Source of the DNA: Rhodospirillales bacterium
Lineage (GTDB): Bacteria; Pseudomonadota; Alphaproteobacteria; Rhodospirillales; Defluviicoccaceae
Length of the DNA stretch: 64,000 bases
Direction of reading: 5' to 3'
Assembly (NCBI GenBank): GCA_016793925.1
Contig: JAEULH010000087.1
Coordinates: 36,481-100,480 of the forward strand
Shown: piece after piece, positions 1 to 8,938 of the stretch
Position numbering within the stretch: position 1 is the stretch's first letter
How the letters are laid out: each line of letters starts with the position of its first letter
Made by a program: the position numbers and the translations under genes
The notes under the pieces: generated by a model
What the model was told of the DNA's origin: nothing
Database searches by the model: none
Seen by the model: the letters and a program-made list of their open reading frames with translations, nothing else

Positions 1-93
1 CAACAGCGCGCTCCAGGGGCGTGGCGAGACGGGGATGCACGGCGGCGCGTCCTTCCACCGTTTCGACCGGAGGTGCGCCTCGTCTTTGGGGTT

Positions 94-114
94 GGGCGGC
101 GCTGTCCGCCGCCC
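94..114. terminator. GC-rich hairpin downstream of the first gene
   Basis: An 8-bp perfect inverted repeat (GGGCGGCG / CGCCGCCC) with a 5-base loop lies 32 bases beyond the stop of the minus-strand gene at 146-1096. There is no T-run on either strand, so its role as a terminator is only inferred from position. I see no gene in bases 1-145. Confidence 0.3.
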
Positions 115-145
115 GCCCATCCGCCGTGAGACAGCCCCGCTTCCC

Positions 146-1096
146 TCAGTTGCAGAAGTAGCCTCGATTGTAGCGGCGCCCGACACGGGCCGCCGGTGCG
201 AAATCGCCGTCCGCCGGCCTGCCGCCGCAAGCGCGACCGCTGACCTTGTGCTTCGGTTCGAACGTGGCGCATCCGCCCGACACCGGCTTTGGCTGCGCGT
301 ACACTGCCTTCTGGAAAGCGAAGTTCCAGTAGCTGCCGTCGACGAAGACATTCGTCAGCGTCGTGCCTCGGTCCGGGACCCTGTTCGTCGTGTCGTCGGC
401 GCTGCCCATGAACAGCAGCATGAGCGGTTTGCGCGCCCCGGAGGTCTTCGAAATGCTGGGGTCATAGCCGACATTGACCCGATCGAGCCTGAGCTTGCGG
501 GTACCGTGGCCGACGCTGGGCCGGTACGGCGAAAAAAGCCCCTGGTAGCCGGTCAGGCCGGTCACGTTCTGCAGGATCAGTTCCTGCAGCGGACCGCCGC
601 TTTGGGCGTGGACGAGGTCGCCATGGGTGCCTCTGGTGGTGCCGCTGATGCCGCGGACGAAGGTATTCTGAACGATCAGCCGGCCCTTGTCGTTGTAGCT
701 CCTGATCGCGTCGGCGAACTTCTTGTTGACGTCGATGGACACCCCTTCGACGAGGGCGACGCCCGCGGTGTCCTTGATGGTGATGACCGCCGTGAGACTG
801 TCGTTGTAGATGAATTGTCCGCCCGTGATGCGAACGTTGCGAGCCCTTGCGACGACCATGCCTTGCGAACAGGCCCGGGTGGACGGCAGCTTGATGAAGA
901 CGTCGCGCCCATCGGCTCGCAGGTTTTTGGGGAATCCCGGATCACCCGGGCACTTGCCGTCGATAACGATGGGGTTGGAGAGCGGCGGCGGCGCGACGCA
1001 GGTGATCGCCGCTTCGGCATTGACGGCCACGGACAGTGAGACGATGACGGCGGAGGCGAGCAGCGCGCGCGCCTTGTTGCTGATTGGCAAAGTCAT
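146..1096 (-). CDS. Secreted right-handed beta-helix-like protein (paralogue 1)
   Basis: A 316-residue exported protein. The first about 30 residues form a signal peptide (basic start, hydrophobic core, likely cleavage at AEA-AIT). The rest has short repeating beta-strand motifs such as ARNVRITGGQFIYND and KLRLDRVNVGYD, as in parallel beta-helix proteins. Six cysteines are conserved with the paralogue at 46674-47633, suggesting three disulfides in the periplasm or outside the cell. I chose the start at 1096, because an AGGGG ribosome site lies just upstream and the signal peptide begins there; a longer in-frame reading to 1276 has no such support. The substrate is unknown; a polysaccharide-binding or lyase-like role is only an inference from the fold. 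It is a single gene with about 290 bases of upstream non-coding DNA. Confidence 0.8.
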   Translation of the reverse strand: MTLPISNKARALLASAVIVSLSVAVNAEAAITCVAPPPLSNPIVIDGKCPGDPGFPKNLRADGRDVFIKLPSTRACSQGMVVARARNVRITGGQFIYNDSLTAVITIKDTAGVALVEGVSIDVNKKFADAIRSYNDKGRLIVQNTFVRGISGTTRGTHGDLVHAQSGGPLQELILQNVTGLTGYQGLFSPYRPSVGHGTRKLRLDRVNVGYDPSISKTSGARKPLMLLFMGSADDTTNRVPDRGTTLTNVFVDGSYWNFAFQKAVYAQPKPVSGGCATFEPKHKVSGRACGGRPADGDFAPAARVGRRYNRGYFCN

Positions 1097-1390
1097 TCTT
1101 AATTCCCCTGCATGAATTGTTCTCCTTCTCCAAAGACGTACCGTATTCGACTTTTTCGTTTCGATCCCGCCGTGTGAGCCGACTGTCCACGGCACACCAA
1201 AGGACGAGAGGAATTTGCCTGACAACTTTGAACACAATAAGGCAGAATTGGCCATGATCGTCAAAGCGGCGGTCATGGCCGTGAGTATCTTGAGAAATTG
1301 TTTGAGGATCCCGCAATCGGGTTATGTGTGGATTGGTCAGGCCTAAAGATCGGGCGCGCGTCCGGGGATCGTCCGATCAGAGCGGCGCGA

Positions 1391-2029
1391 TCACTCCGCA
1401 GCCACCGCTCTCGTGCGATCCTGCCGCAGTTCCTCGGTTGCCTGACGAACGACCTGGGCCGATGACCACAGGAACAGGCTGGCCATGACCCCGGCGACGG
1501 CGAGGTCCGGCCAGGCCGAGTCCGTCGCCCAGACGCCGACGGCGGCGATGATGACCGCGGCGTTGCCGATGGCGTCATTGCGGCTGCACAACCAGACCGA
1601 GCGCACGTTCGCATCGCCCTCGCGGTACCTGAGCAGGAGCAGCACGCTCAGGGCGTTGGCGGCCAAGGCGAGCGCAGCGACAGCGCCCATGACCGGCGCC
1701 TGCGGGACCCCGAGGACAAGGACCTGGTAGGCCGTCGTGGCGAGCACCCAAAGCCCCATCAGGCCGAGGCTTGCGCCCTTGACCAGTGCGGCGCCGGCCC
1801 GCCAGGCGAGCGGCCGACCGATGACCGCCAAGGTGAGCGCGTAGGTCGCGGTGTCCCCGAGAAAATCGAGGGCGTCCGCTTTCAGCGCCTGCGATCCGGC
1901 GAAGACCCCGGCGCCCATCTCCACGAAGAACATGGCGCCGTTGATCGCGATCACGGCAACCAGCGCGCGCCGATACGCGGCCGACAGGCCTTCAAACTTG
2001 CCGTCCCCGGCGCAGGAACATCCGCCCAT
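1391..2029 (-). CDS. Short cation diffusion facilitator (CDF) family transporter
   Basis: A 212-residue inner-membrane protein with about six hydrophobic segments, resembling the membrane half of CDF metal/proton antiporters. The TM2 site reads DFLGD (DxxxD, not the HxxxD of zinc exporters) and the TM5 site reads CSRND. The N-terminus GCSC could bind metal. The cytoplasmic C-terminal domain found in 300-residue CDF proteins is absent. The ATG at 2029 is preceded by GAAGGA. The gene lies downstream of cysA on the same strand with a 65-base gap, so read-through from the sulfate operon is possible. Metal specificity cannot be assigned; the motif differences suggest it is not a classical zinc exporter. 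Confidence 0.8.
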   Translation of the reverse strand: MGGCSCAGDGKFEGLSAAYRRALVAVIAINGAMFFVEMGAGVFAGSQALKADALDFLGDTATYALTLAVIGRPLAWRAGAALVKGASLGLMGLWVLATTAYQVLVLGVPQAPVMGAVAALALAANALSVLLLLRYREGDANVRSVWLCSRNDAIGNAAVIIAAVGVWATDSAWPDLAVAGVMASLFLWSSAQVVRQATEELRQDRTRAVAAE

Positions 2030-2094
2030 GCGGATCCTTCGTCGTTGCCGATGAGCCTCGTCGTGCTGCGTTATGTGCGCTCCGGCAACGACCG

Positions 2095-3249
2095 TCAACC
2101 GAAGGCGGCCGAAGAATCGCGACCGGCGGCGGGTGATGGGCCGGCGGTGCCGGCCTCCGTCGCCTCCGCGCCCGCTCCCGGCTCTCCGGGAGCGAACACG
2201 CGCGGGTGGCGCGGGCGGATGTAGACTGTCCGGCCGAGCCGGATATCCAGTTCCTGATGACGGGCGCGCGACAGCTCGGCCTCGATGAGCTCGTCGCCGA
2301 TGGCCAGTTCGACGCGGACCGTCGGCCCGGCGGCGCATACATGGCGGACCTGGGCGGGCTGGCCCACCCTGACCGGCCCGGCGAAGATCTCGATGTCGTG
2401 GGGGCGGATGTAGGCCGTCGCCAAATCGCCCGTTTCCGTGCGCGCGCCGACGCCGAGGCCGCCGAGACCCGGTTCGCCGGTCCAGACGGCGACGTTGCCG
2501 TCCTCGCCGACCACGCAGCGGACTTTGTTCACATTGCCGAGGAACTCGTACACGAACGGACTGGCCGGTCGGTCGTAGACATCCGCCGGTGGCCCCTCCT
2601 GCTCGATGCGCCCCTGATCCATGACGACGACGCGATCGGCCAGTTCGAGCGCCTCTTCCTGGTCATGCGTCACGAAGACGCTGGTCAGGCCCATGTCGTC
2701 GTGCAGCCGGCGCAGCCAGCGCCGCAACTCCTTGCGCACCTTGGCGTCGAGTGCACCGAACGGCTCGTCGAGAAGCAGGATGCGCGGCTCGATCGCCAGT
2801 GCCCGGGCAAGCGCCACCCGCTGGCGCTGACCGCCGGAAAGCTGCGACGGATAGCGCTCGGCCAGGTGCTCCATCTGGACGAGGCCGAGAAGCTCTTCGA
2901 CCTTTTCGGCAATGGCCGCCGGCCGCGGCCGGGCGCGCCGCGGTCGCACGCGCAGACCGAAGGAGACGTTCTCGCGCACCGTCATGTGGCGGAACAGGGC
3001 ATAGTGCTGGAAGACGAAACCGACCCGGCGTTCGCGAACGCCGCGGGGACTGGCGTCCTCGCCGCCGAACAGAATCCGTCCGGAGGTGGCGAACTCCAGG
3101 CCGGCGATAATGCGCAAGAGCGTCGTCTTGCCCGACCCCGAGGGACCGAGCAGGGCGACCAGTTCGCCCCGACGGATCGCCAGGCTGACATCGTCGAGGG
3201 CGACGAAGCCGTTGAACCGCTTTGTGACGTGATGGGCCTCGATGTCCAT
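2095..3249 (-). CDS. cysA: Sulfate/thiosulfate ABC transporter ATP-binding protein CysA
   Basis: A 384-residue ATPase that powers sulfate or thiosulfate import with CysT and CysW. Walker A GPSGSGKT is at residues 35-42, the signature LSGGQRQR and Walker [13 protein letters not shown] follow, then the H-loop VTHDQEEAL. The C-terminal 140 residues form the TOBE-type regulatory domain (PRHPRVF region) and end in an Ala/Gly-rich tail. It is the last of four sulfate genes, 14 bases after cysW. The start ATG at 3249 matches the family N-terminus ([12 protein letters not shown]). Assignment to sulfate rather than another anion rests on the complete cluster. Confidence 0.95.
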   Translation of the reverse strand: MDIEAHHVTKRFNGFVALDDVSLAIRRGELVALLGPSGSGKTTLLRIIAGLEFATSGRILFGGEDASPRGVRERRVGFVFQHYALFRHMTVRENVSFGLRVRPRRARPRPAAIAEKVEELLGLVQMEHLAERYPSQLSGGQRQRVALARALAIEPRILLLDEPFGALDAKVRKELRRWLRRLHDDMGLTSVFVTHDQEEALELADRVVVMDQGRIEQEGPPADVYDRPASPFVYEFLGNVNKVRCVVGEDGNVAVWTGEPGLGGLGVGARTETGDLATAYIRPHDIEIFAGPVRVGQPAQVRHVCAAGPTVRVELAIGDELIEAELSRARHQELDIRLGRTVYIRPRHPRVFAPGEPGAGAEATEAGTAGPSPAAGRDSSAAFG

Positions 3250-3263
3250 TCTGGTGCTCCAGG

Positions 3264-4121
3264 TCAGTGTCCGGCCGCCGCCAGCTCGTCGCGAAAGCGG
3301 TGTTCGAGCACGGCCTTGATGACGAGAGTGACGACGGCGAGGAAGGCGAGGAGGGACGCGACCGCGAATGCGGCGACGAAGTTGTACTCGTTGTAGAGAA
3401 TCTCGACGTGCAACGGCATCGTGTTGGTCAGGCCGCGGATGTGACCGGAAACGACCGACACCGCGCCGAATTCGCCCATGGCGCGGGCGTTGCAGAGCAG
3501 GACGCCGTAGAGCAGGCCCCATTTGATATTGGGCAGGGTCACCCGCCAGAAGGCCTGCCAGCCGCTGGCGCCGAGGGAGAGGGCGGCCTCTTCTTCTTCC
3601 TTTCCCTGCTCTTGCATCAGCGGGATCAACTCGCGGGCGACGAAGGGAAAGGTCACGAACACGGTCGCAAGCACGATGCCCGGCACGGCGAAGATGATCT
3701 GGACATCGTGGGCGGCGAGCCAGGGGCCGAACCAGCCGTTGGCGCCGAATACGAGGACGAAGATCACGCCCGCGATGACCGGCGAGACGGAGAAGGGCAG
3801 GTCGATCAAGGTGATCAGCAGGCTTTTGCCGGTGAACTCGAACTTGGCGATCGCCCAGGCGGCGACGACGCCGAAAACCGTGTTCAGCGGCACGGCGATG
3901 AGCGCGGTCACCAGCGTCAGTCGGATGGCCGCCAACGCATCCGGTTCGACGATGGCTGCGACGTAGGCCGCGAGACCCGCGTGCAGGGCCTGCCTGAAGA
4001 CGATGACCAGCGGGAGAAGGAGAAAAAGCAGCAGGAACGCGAGCGCCACGATCACGAGCAGCCAGCGCAGGATCGGCGGTTCGCTGGTGGCGTTGGTCTG
4101 CCGGCGCGTATCGGCTTTCAT
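3264..4121 (-). CDS. cysW: Sulfate ABC transporter permease CysW
   Basis: A 285-residue inner-membrane permease with six predicted helices and the BPD_transp_1 EAA loop ([19 protein letters not shown]). It pairs with CysT to form the sulfate channel. The ATG at 4121 has a GGAG site upstream. A second in-frame ATG at 4148 would overlap the end of cysT by 14 bases; the spacing of the GGAG favours 4121. It sits in the sbp-cysT-cysW-cysA operon between cysT and cysA. The call is firm because CysW differs from CysT by its short N-terminus and conserved [17 protein letters not shown] motif. Confidence 0.94.
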   Translation of the reverse strand: MKADTRRQTNATSEPPILRWLLVIVALAFLLLFLLLPLVIVFRQALHAGLAAYVAAIVEPDALAAIRLTLVTALIAVPLNTVFGVVAAWAIAKFEFTGKSLLITLIDLPFSVSPVIAGVIFVLVFGANGWFGPWLAAHDVQIIFAVPGIVLATVFVTFPFVARELIPLMQEQGKEEEEAALSLGASGWQAFWRVTLPNIKWGLLYGVLLCNARAMGEFGAVSVVSGHIRGLTNTMPLHVEILYNEYNFVAAFAVASLLAFLAVVTLVIKAVLEHRFRDELAAAGH

Positions 4122-4134
4122 GGTCTGCACTCCG

Positions 4135-4998
4135 TCAGCTCTGCGCATAGCGGCGGTGGCTCCAGCGCTGCGCGACGTTGATCAGCAGCAGCAGGACGAA
4201 GGACGCGAGAAGCATGACCGCGGCCAGCGCCGTCGCCCCGCGATAGTCGTACTGCTCCAGCTGGATGATGATCAGGAGCGGCACGATCTCCGATTTCATC
4301 GGCAGGTTCCCGGCGATGAAGACGACCGAGCCGTACTCGCCGAGGCCCCGCGCGAAGGCCAGGGCGAAGCCGGCGAGCGCCGCCGGGATCAGCGGCGGGA
4401 AGATGACCTTGGCGAAGGTCTGCGCCCGCCCCGCCCCGAGGCTGGCCGCCGCTTCTTCGACGGTGCGATCCAGATCCTCAAGAACCGGCTGAACCGTCCG
4501 GACGACGAAGGGCAGCCCCTCGAAGACGAGGGCGACGACCACGCCCATCTGGGTGAAGGCGACCTTGACGCCGAGCGGCGCGAGCAGACCGCCGACCCAG
4601 CCGTTGGTCGCGTAGAGCGTGGCCAGGGCGATGCCCGCGACCGCTGTCGGCAAAGCGAAGGGCAGATCGACGATACCGTCAACCAGGCGCTTGCCGGGGA
4701 AGTCGTAGCGCACCAGAACCCAGGCGATCAGCAGGCCGAAGACGGCGTTGACGAGCGCCGCGAGGAAGGCCGCGCCAAGGCTCAGGCGGTAGGCGGCGAG
4801 CGCCCGCGGCGAGGCGACGGCGGCTGCGAATTCGCTCCAACTCATCCCGCTGGCGGAAATCAGGATGCTCGCCAGCGGGATAAGAACGACCAGGCTCAGG
4901 TAGGTCACGCTGAGCCCAAGCGTCAGCCCGAAGCCCGGCAGGACGCTCTCCTGCCTCAGCCCGAGCGACCTCGGCGCGGTCAGAATCGACGTGATCAT
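4135..4998 (-). CDS. cysT: Sulfate ABC transporter permease CysT (CysU)
   Basis: A 287-residue polytopic permease, partner of CysW. The motif [15 protein letters not shown] and the EAA loop ([15 protein letters not shown]) are typical, as is [17 protein letters not shown] near helix 5. It follows sbp after a 9-base gap, so the two are almost certainly co-transcribed and co-translated. The ATG start at 4998 gives a normal family length. No oddities seen. Confidence 0.95.
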   Translation of the reverse strand: MITSILTAPRSLGLRQESVLPGFGLTLGLSVTYLSLVVLIPLASILISASGMSWSEFAAAVASPRALAAYRLSLGAAFLAALVNAVFGLLIAWVLVRYDFPGKRLVDGIVDLPFALPTAVAGIALATLYATNGWVGGLLAPLGVKVAFTQMGVVVALVFEGLPFVVRTVQPVLEDLDRTVEEAAASLGAGRAQTFAKVIFPPLIPAALAGFALAFARGLGEYGSVVFIAGNLPMKSEIVPLLIIIQLEQYDYRGATALAAVMLLASFVLLLLINVAQRWSHRRYAQS

Positions 4999-5007
4999 GG
5001 CGCCTGC

Positions 5008-6036
5008 CTACCGCGTCGCGTAGATCTGATCGAAGATTCCGCCGTCGGCGAAGTGTTTGGCCTGCGCCGCCTGCCAGCCGCCGAAGACGTCGTCGACGGT
5101 GAACTGCTTGACCTGCGGAAAGCGCGCAAGGAGATCCTGCGGCACCGTCGCCGGCTCGGTCGGTCGGAAATAGTGCGAGGCGGCAATGGTCTGGCTGGTG
5201 GGCGTATACAGATAGTCGAGGTAGGCCTGCGCCAGCGCGGTCGTGCCGTGTTTCTCGGCGTTGCCCGCGACCAGGGCGACCGGCGGCTCGGCGCGGATGC
5301 TCAGCGACGGCACGACGATCTCAAAGCCGTCGCGACCGAACGCCTCGAGCGAAAGGTAGGCCTCGTTTTCCCAGGCCAGGAGGACGTCGCCGAGACCGCG
5401 CTGGACGAATGTGTTCGTTGCGCCGCGGGCGCCCGTATCCAGCATCGGCACGTTCGCGTAGATCCCGGCGACGAACTCGCGGGCCTTCGCCTCGTCGCCG
5501 TGCCACCTGTCGAGGGCATAGCCCCACGCCGCGAGATAGTTCCAGCGGGCGCCGCCGGAGGTTTTCGGATTGGGCGTTATGACCTGAACGTCCTTCCGCA
5601 CGAGGTCGTCCCAGTCGCGGATCTGCTTGGGGTTGCCCTTGCGCACGAGGAACACGATGGTCGAGGTATAGGGCGTGCTGTTGTGCGGCAGACGACTCTG
5701 CCAGTCGCTGGGCACGAGCCCGGTGCGCGCCGCGATCTCGTCGATATCGTAGGCGAGGGCAAGCGTCACAACGTCGGCCGCAAGCCCGTCGATGACGGCG
5801 CGCGCCTGCTTTCCCGATCCGCCATGCGACATGCGGATGGTCGGCGTCGTGTCGGTGCGCGCTCGCCACTCCTTCTGGAAGGCGGCGTTGATCTCCTGGT
5901 AAAGCTCGCGGGTCGGATCGTAGGACACGTTCAGCAGCGTCGCTTCGTCGGCCGGCGCGGTTGAAACGAAACCGAGAAGCACTAGGGCGGCTGCCCATGC
6001 GCCGATGAACGGGCGGATAGCGCGGATGCGAGACAT
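5008..6036 (-). CDS. sbp: Periplasmic sulfate-binding protein
   Basis: A 342-residue solute-binding protein that captures sulfate (or thiosulfate) in the periplasm for CysTWA. A signal peptide covers about residues 1-30 ([16 protein letters not shown] core, cleavage near APADEA). Family motifs include [25 protein letters not shown] and [18 protein letters not shown]. The ATG at 6036 has GGAGGT about 9 bases upstream. A longer in-frame ATG at 6114 would start inside the promoter region and is rejected. It is the first gene of the sulfate operon and lies just behind the Rrf2 regulator gene. Confidence 0.95.
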   Translation of the reverse strand: MSRIRAIRPFIGAWAAALVLLGFVSTAPADEATLLNVSYDPTRELYQEINAAFQKEWRARTDTTPTIRMSHGGSGKQARAVIDGLAADVVTLALAYDIDEIAARTGLVPSDWQSRLPHNSTPYTSTIVFLVRKGNPKQIRDWDDLVRKDVQVITPNPKTSGGARWNYLAAWGYALDRWHGDEAKAREFVAGIYANVPMLDTGARGATNTFVQRGLGDVLLAWENEAYLSLEAFGRDGFEIVVPSLSIRAEPPVALVAGNAEKHGTTALAQAYLDYLYTPTSQTIAASHYFRPTEPATVPQDLLARFPQVKQFTVDDVFGGWQAAQAKHFADGGIFDQIYATR

Positions 6037-6095
6037 CTCGATGACCTCCAAATCCCGGGCGCCGTCCAAAGCGCGGCACCATTTCCGCACCTTTC

Positions 6096-6110
6096 CTATC
6101 TTTTTGATAG
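6096..6110. promoter_or_regulatory. Candidate Rrf2 operator upstream of sbp
   Basis: A perfect 5-bp inverted repeat CTATC-N5-GATAG lies in the 92-base gap between the rrf2 regulator gene and sbp, about 60 bases before the sbp start and within an AT-rich patch. Its place between a repressor gene and its likely target suggests an operator for the neighbouring Rrf2 protein. This is inference from position and symmetry; I see no second copy in front of the regulator gene. Confidence 0.45.
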
Positions 6111-6128
6111 ACAATCAAGCGCTATTTT

Positions 6129-6581
6129 TCAGATGCCCGCCAGACGGGCTGCAAGCGCCGCGCTGTTGCCGCTGCGAACGGCGTCGGCCAGCGTCGTCCG
6201 GTCGAGAACGTCGGAGATTGCGTCGCGGACCTTGCGCATGACCAGGCGCACGGCACATTTCGCCTCGTCCTCGCAATCGTCGCAGCGGCGATAGCCGCTC
6301 AGGCTGGCGCAGGGAATGGGCGCCAGCGGACCGTCGGTGATGCGCACGATCTCGCCGAAGGTGATGGTGTCGGCCGGTCGCGCCAGACGGTATCCGCCAC
6401 TGCGGCCACGTTGACTGTGAAGCAACCCGTGCCGCTTGAGCTCGCCGAGAATCAGCTCGAGGAATTTTTTCGGAACATTCGCCGTCTCGGCGATGTCTCC
6501 GATCAGGATGAGCCCGTCGTCCGCCCGCTCGGCCAGAACCAGCAAGGCGCGCAGCGCGTACTTGCTCTTTTGTGTGATCAT
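6129..6581 (-). CDS. Rrf2 family transcriptional regulator with four C-terminal-half cysteines
   Basis: A 150-residue winged-helix regulator (MITQKSKYALRALLVLAERA, then recognition region QRGRSGGYRLARP). Four cysteines at residues 91, 100, 103 and 109 (CX8CX2CX5C) sit where Fe-S-binding Rrf2 members such as IscR and RirA have three, so an iron-sulfur or redox-sensing role is plausible. The gene precedes sbp on the same strand by 92 bases, so control of the sulfate operon is the likely job; a CysB- or CymR-like logic is inference. The ATG at 6581 matches the family N-terminus; the 11-residue extension to 6614 is not typical. Confidence 0.9.
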   Translation of the reverse strand: MITQKSKYALRALLVLAERADDGLILIGDIAETANVPKKFLELILGELKRHGLLHSQRGRSGGYRLARPADTITFGEIVRITDGPLAPIPCASLSGYRRCDDCEDEAKCAVRLVMRKVRDAISDVLDRTTLADAVRSGNSAALAARLAGI

Positions 6582-6764
6582 CTCGAGGCGCTTCCCTACC
6601 CAGCTCATGGACAATATAGGGATCGGCTTCGGCCTGGAAGGTGCAGGATTCTCGCGCGATCAGGGCCACGTTATGGTTCGGCGGCGACGATGCCGGAGCC
6701 GCCAAGGGCGATCGGGACGAAGCTCGCCGGTCGGCGGCGTTTCGACGACGGCAGGAGACAGGGC

Positions 6765-7733
6765 ATGCGGCGGAACCGGAACCGGGCGAGCGATGCGGAG
6801 CGGACCCCGAGGTGGGCGGCCCGGGGGACAATGCTGCTTGCGCTCGGTCTGTTCTTCTCCTGCGCGTTCGCCGCCCTGGCGAGCGCCGAGCCTGCGGCGC
6901 CGCCCGCGCCGCCGCCGGTCGACGCCCATTTCGATGCCCAATCGCCCCGTGCGAAGGCGGCGGCAATCGCCGCGCTGACCGTCGAGGAGGCCTACGACGA
7001 CCAGGACGCCCTGCTCTCGGCTGCCCTCGCCGGCCTGGCGCCGCAGCGACCGGGCCGGACGGATATCTATTTCCTCGGCTTTGCCGGCGTTGCCTACGAA
7101 GACGTGTTCCTTCACGAAGCGCGCTCCGCGCAGGCGCTGTTCGATGCGGCCTATGGCACCGAAGGCCGCTCTCTCCTTCTGGCCAACAACGTCGCGACCC
7201 TGTCGGAAGATCCGCTCGCTTCGACGCACAACCTGCAGGCCGCGATAAGCGGCCTCGGCCGGGTCATGGATCCGAACGAGGATGTTGCCGTGATCTTTCT
7301 CACCTCCCACGGCGCACCGGAGCAACTGGCCGTGGAGTTCAGGCCGCTCGCGCTCAACGACCTGAGCCCTCGCGCCTTGCGCGCGATGCTCGATGACGCC
7401 GGGATCGGCTGGCGGGTGATCATCGTCTCGGCCTGCTATTCCGGCAGCTTTATCGACGCGCTCCGCTCCGAGCGCACGCTCGTGATCACCGCGGCGCGAG
7501 CCGACCGCGCCTCGTTCGGCTGCGCCGCCGGCAATCAGTTCACCTATTTCGGCGAGGCGCTGTTCGCCGGCGCACTGCGCCACGGCGGCTCGCTCGTCGC
7601 CGGATTTCAGGCCGCAGCGCTCAGCATCGCCGCGCGCGAACGCCGGGAGGGCTTGCGCCCGTCTCTCCCGCAACTCGAACTCGGCGACGCCATCGCCGCC
7701 AAACTCGGATCCACGCCGCTGGCCGGGAACTAG
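6765..7733 (+). CDS. Exported C13 (legumain/caspase-like) cysteine peptidase
   Basis: A 322-residue protein with an N-terminal signal peptide (hydrophobic run LLALGLFFSCAFAALASA, residues about 23-41) and a Pro/Ala linker. The catalytic pair of clan CD peptidases is visible: His182 in LTSHGAPE and Cys224 in VSACYSGSF, each following a hydrophobic beta-strand (VAVIFLT and WRVIIV). This matches the bacterial peptidase C13 family. The start ATG at 6765 has AGGAG 7 bases upstream. It is divergent from the rrf2-sulfate cluster and converges on the VWA gene with only 9 bases between stops. The substrate is unknown; legumain-like enzymes cut after Asn or Asp, but specificity cannot be read here. The Cys in the signal region might be a lipobox, but LFFSC is a poor fit. 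Confidence 0.82.
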   Translation: MRRNRNRASDAERTPRWAARGTMLLALGLFFSCAFAALASAEPAAPPAPPPVDAHFDAQSPRAKAAAIAALTVEEAYDDQDALLSAALAGLAPQRPGRTDIYFLGFAGVAYEDVFLHEARSAQALFDAAYGTEGRSLLLANNVATLSEDPLASTHNLQAAISGLGRVMDPNEDVAVIFLTSHGAPEQLAVEFRPLALNDLSPRALRAMLDDAGIGWRVIIVSACYSGSFIDALRSERTLVITAARADRASFGCAAGNQFTYFGEALFAGALRHGGSLVAGFQAAALSIAARERREGLRPSLPQLELGDAIAAKLGSTPLAGN

Positions 7734-7742
7734 CCGGAAAGC

Positions 7743-8918
7743 CTACCGGCTCAGCGTTCGCATCGCCCGGTCGAGGCCGTCGAGGGTCAGCGGGAACATC
7801 CGCCCGGCGAAAGCCTGACGCAGCATCTTCGTCGAGGCGGTGTAGTCCCACCACGGCTCGACGACCGGATTGAGCCAGACGGCGTGAGCGTAGACGTCGA
7901 GCAGGCGCTGCAGCCAGGCGGCGCCGGGCTCGTCGTTCCAATGCTCGACCGACCCGCCCGCGTGCATGATCTCGTAAGGGCTCATCGACGCGTCGCCGAC
8001 GAAGATCACCTTGTAGTCATGGGGGTAGGTATGGAGCACGTCCCATGTCGCCACCGACTCGCTGCGCCGTCGCCGGTTGTCGCGCCACACCCGCTCGTAG
8101 AGGCAGTTGTGGAAGTAGAAATACTCCAGGTGCTTGAACTCGGCGCGCGCGGCCGAGAAGAGCTCTTCGCAGACCTTGACGTGCGGCTCCATCGAACCGC
8201 CGACATCGAGGAATAGCAGCACCTTCGCCGCGTTATGCCGCTCCGGCACCATTTGCAGGTCGAGGTAGGCGCGGCGCGCGGTGGCGTCGATGGTGCCCGG
8301 GAGGTCGAGTTCGTCCGCCGCGCCCTCCCGGGCGAACCGGCGGAGCCGGCGCAGCGCCACCTTGATGTTGCGGGTGCCCAGTTCGACGTCGCCGTCGAGG
8401 TTGCGGAACTCCCGCTTGTCCCAGACCTTCACCGCCCGGTTGTTGCGGTTCTTCTCCTGGCCGATGCGGATCCCTTCCGGGTTGTAGCCGTAGGCGCCGA
8501 ACGGCGACGTGCCGGCGGTGCCGATCCATTTCGCCCCGCCCTGATGGCGCCCGCGCTGCTCCTCGAGCCTCTTCTTCAGCGTCTCCATCAGTTTGTCCCA
8601 GCCGCCGAGCGAGTCGATCAGCGCCTTCTCCTCTTCGCTCAGCTCCCGTTCGGCGATCTTGCGCAGCCACTCCTCCGGGATCTCGGCGACCTCGCCCTCC
8701 TCGGGCGGCTCGAGCCCCTTGAAGACGGTCGCGAAAACCCTGTCGAACTTGTCGAGATTGGTCTCGTCTTTCACGAGGCAGGAGCGGCTGAGGTAGTAGA
8801 AGTCGTCGACGCTGTAGGCGGCGATGCCGGCGTCCATGGCCTCGACCAGGGTCAGGTACTCGCGCAGGCTGACCGGAAGCCGGGCCTCGCGCAGGGCGAG
8901 GAAGAAGTCGATGAACAT
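7743..8918 (-). CDS. VWA domain protein, CoxE-like
   Basis: A 391-residue protein of the CoxE/VWA-containing family. The N-terminal half is a helical region; the C-terminal half has a von Willebrand factor A fold with a slightly changed MIDAS (DVGGSM in place of DxSxS). It is followed upstream in the operon by a MoxR ATPase at 8939-9790, 20 bases away. MoxR and VWA proteins work together as chaperone-like complexes that insert metals or mature enzymes; the client here is unknown, because no CO dehydrogenase or similar target is adjacent. Confidence 0.9.
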   Translation of the reverse strand: MFIDFFLALREARLPVSLREYLTLVEAMDAGIAAYSVDDFYYLSRSCLVKDETNLDKFDRVFATVFKGLEPPEEGEVAEIPEEWLRKIAERELSEEEKALIDSLGGWDKLMETLKKRLEEQRGRHQGGAKWIGTAGTSPFGAYGYNPEGIRIGQEKNRNNRAVKVWDKREFRNLDGDVELGTRNIKVALRRLRRFAREGAADELDLPGTIDATARRAYLDLQMVPERHNAAKVLLFLDVGGSMEPHVKVCEELFSAARAEFKHLEYFYFHNCLYERVWRDNRRRRSESVATWDVLHTYPHDYKVIFVGDASMSPYEIMHAGGSVEHWNDEPGAAWLQRLLDVYAHAVWLNPVVEPWWDYTASTKMLRQAFAGRMFPLTLDGLDRAMRTLSR

Positions 8919-8938
8919 CGCTTCGCTTCCTGACCCGT

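Noticed and set aside
2206..3396. Long forward ORF opposite cysA
   Set aside because: It mirrors cysA, whose reading has all ABC motifs; the forward translation has no motifs and is the GC-rich antisense shadow.
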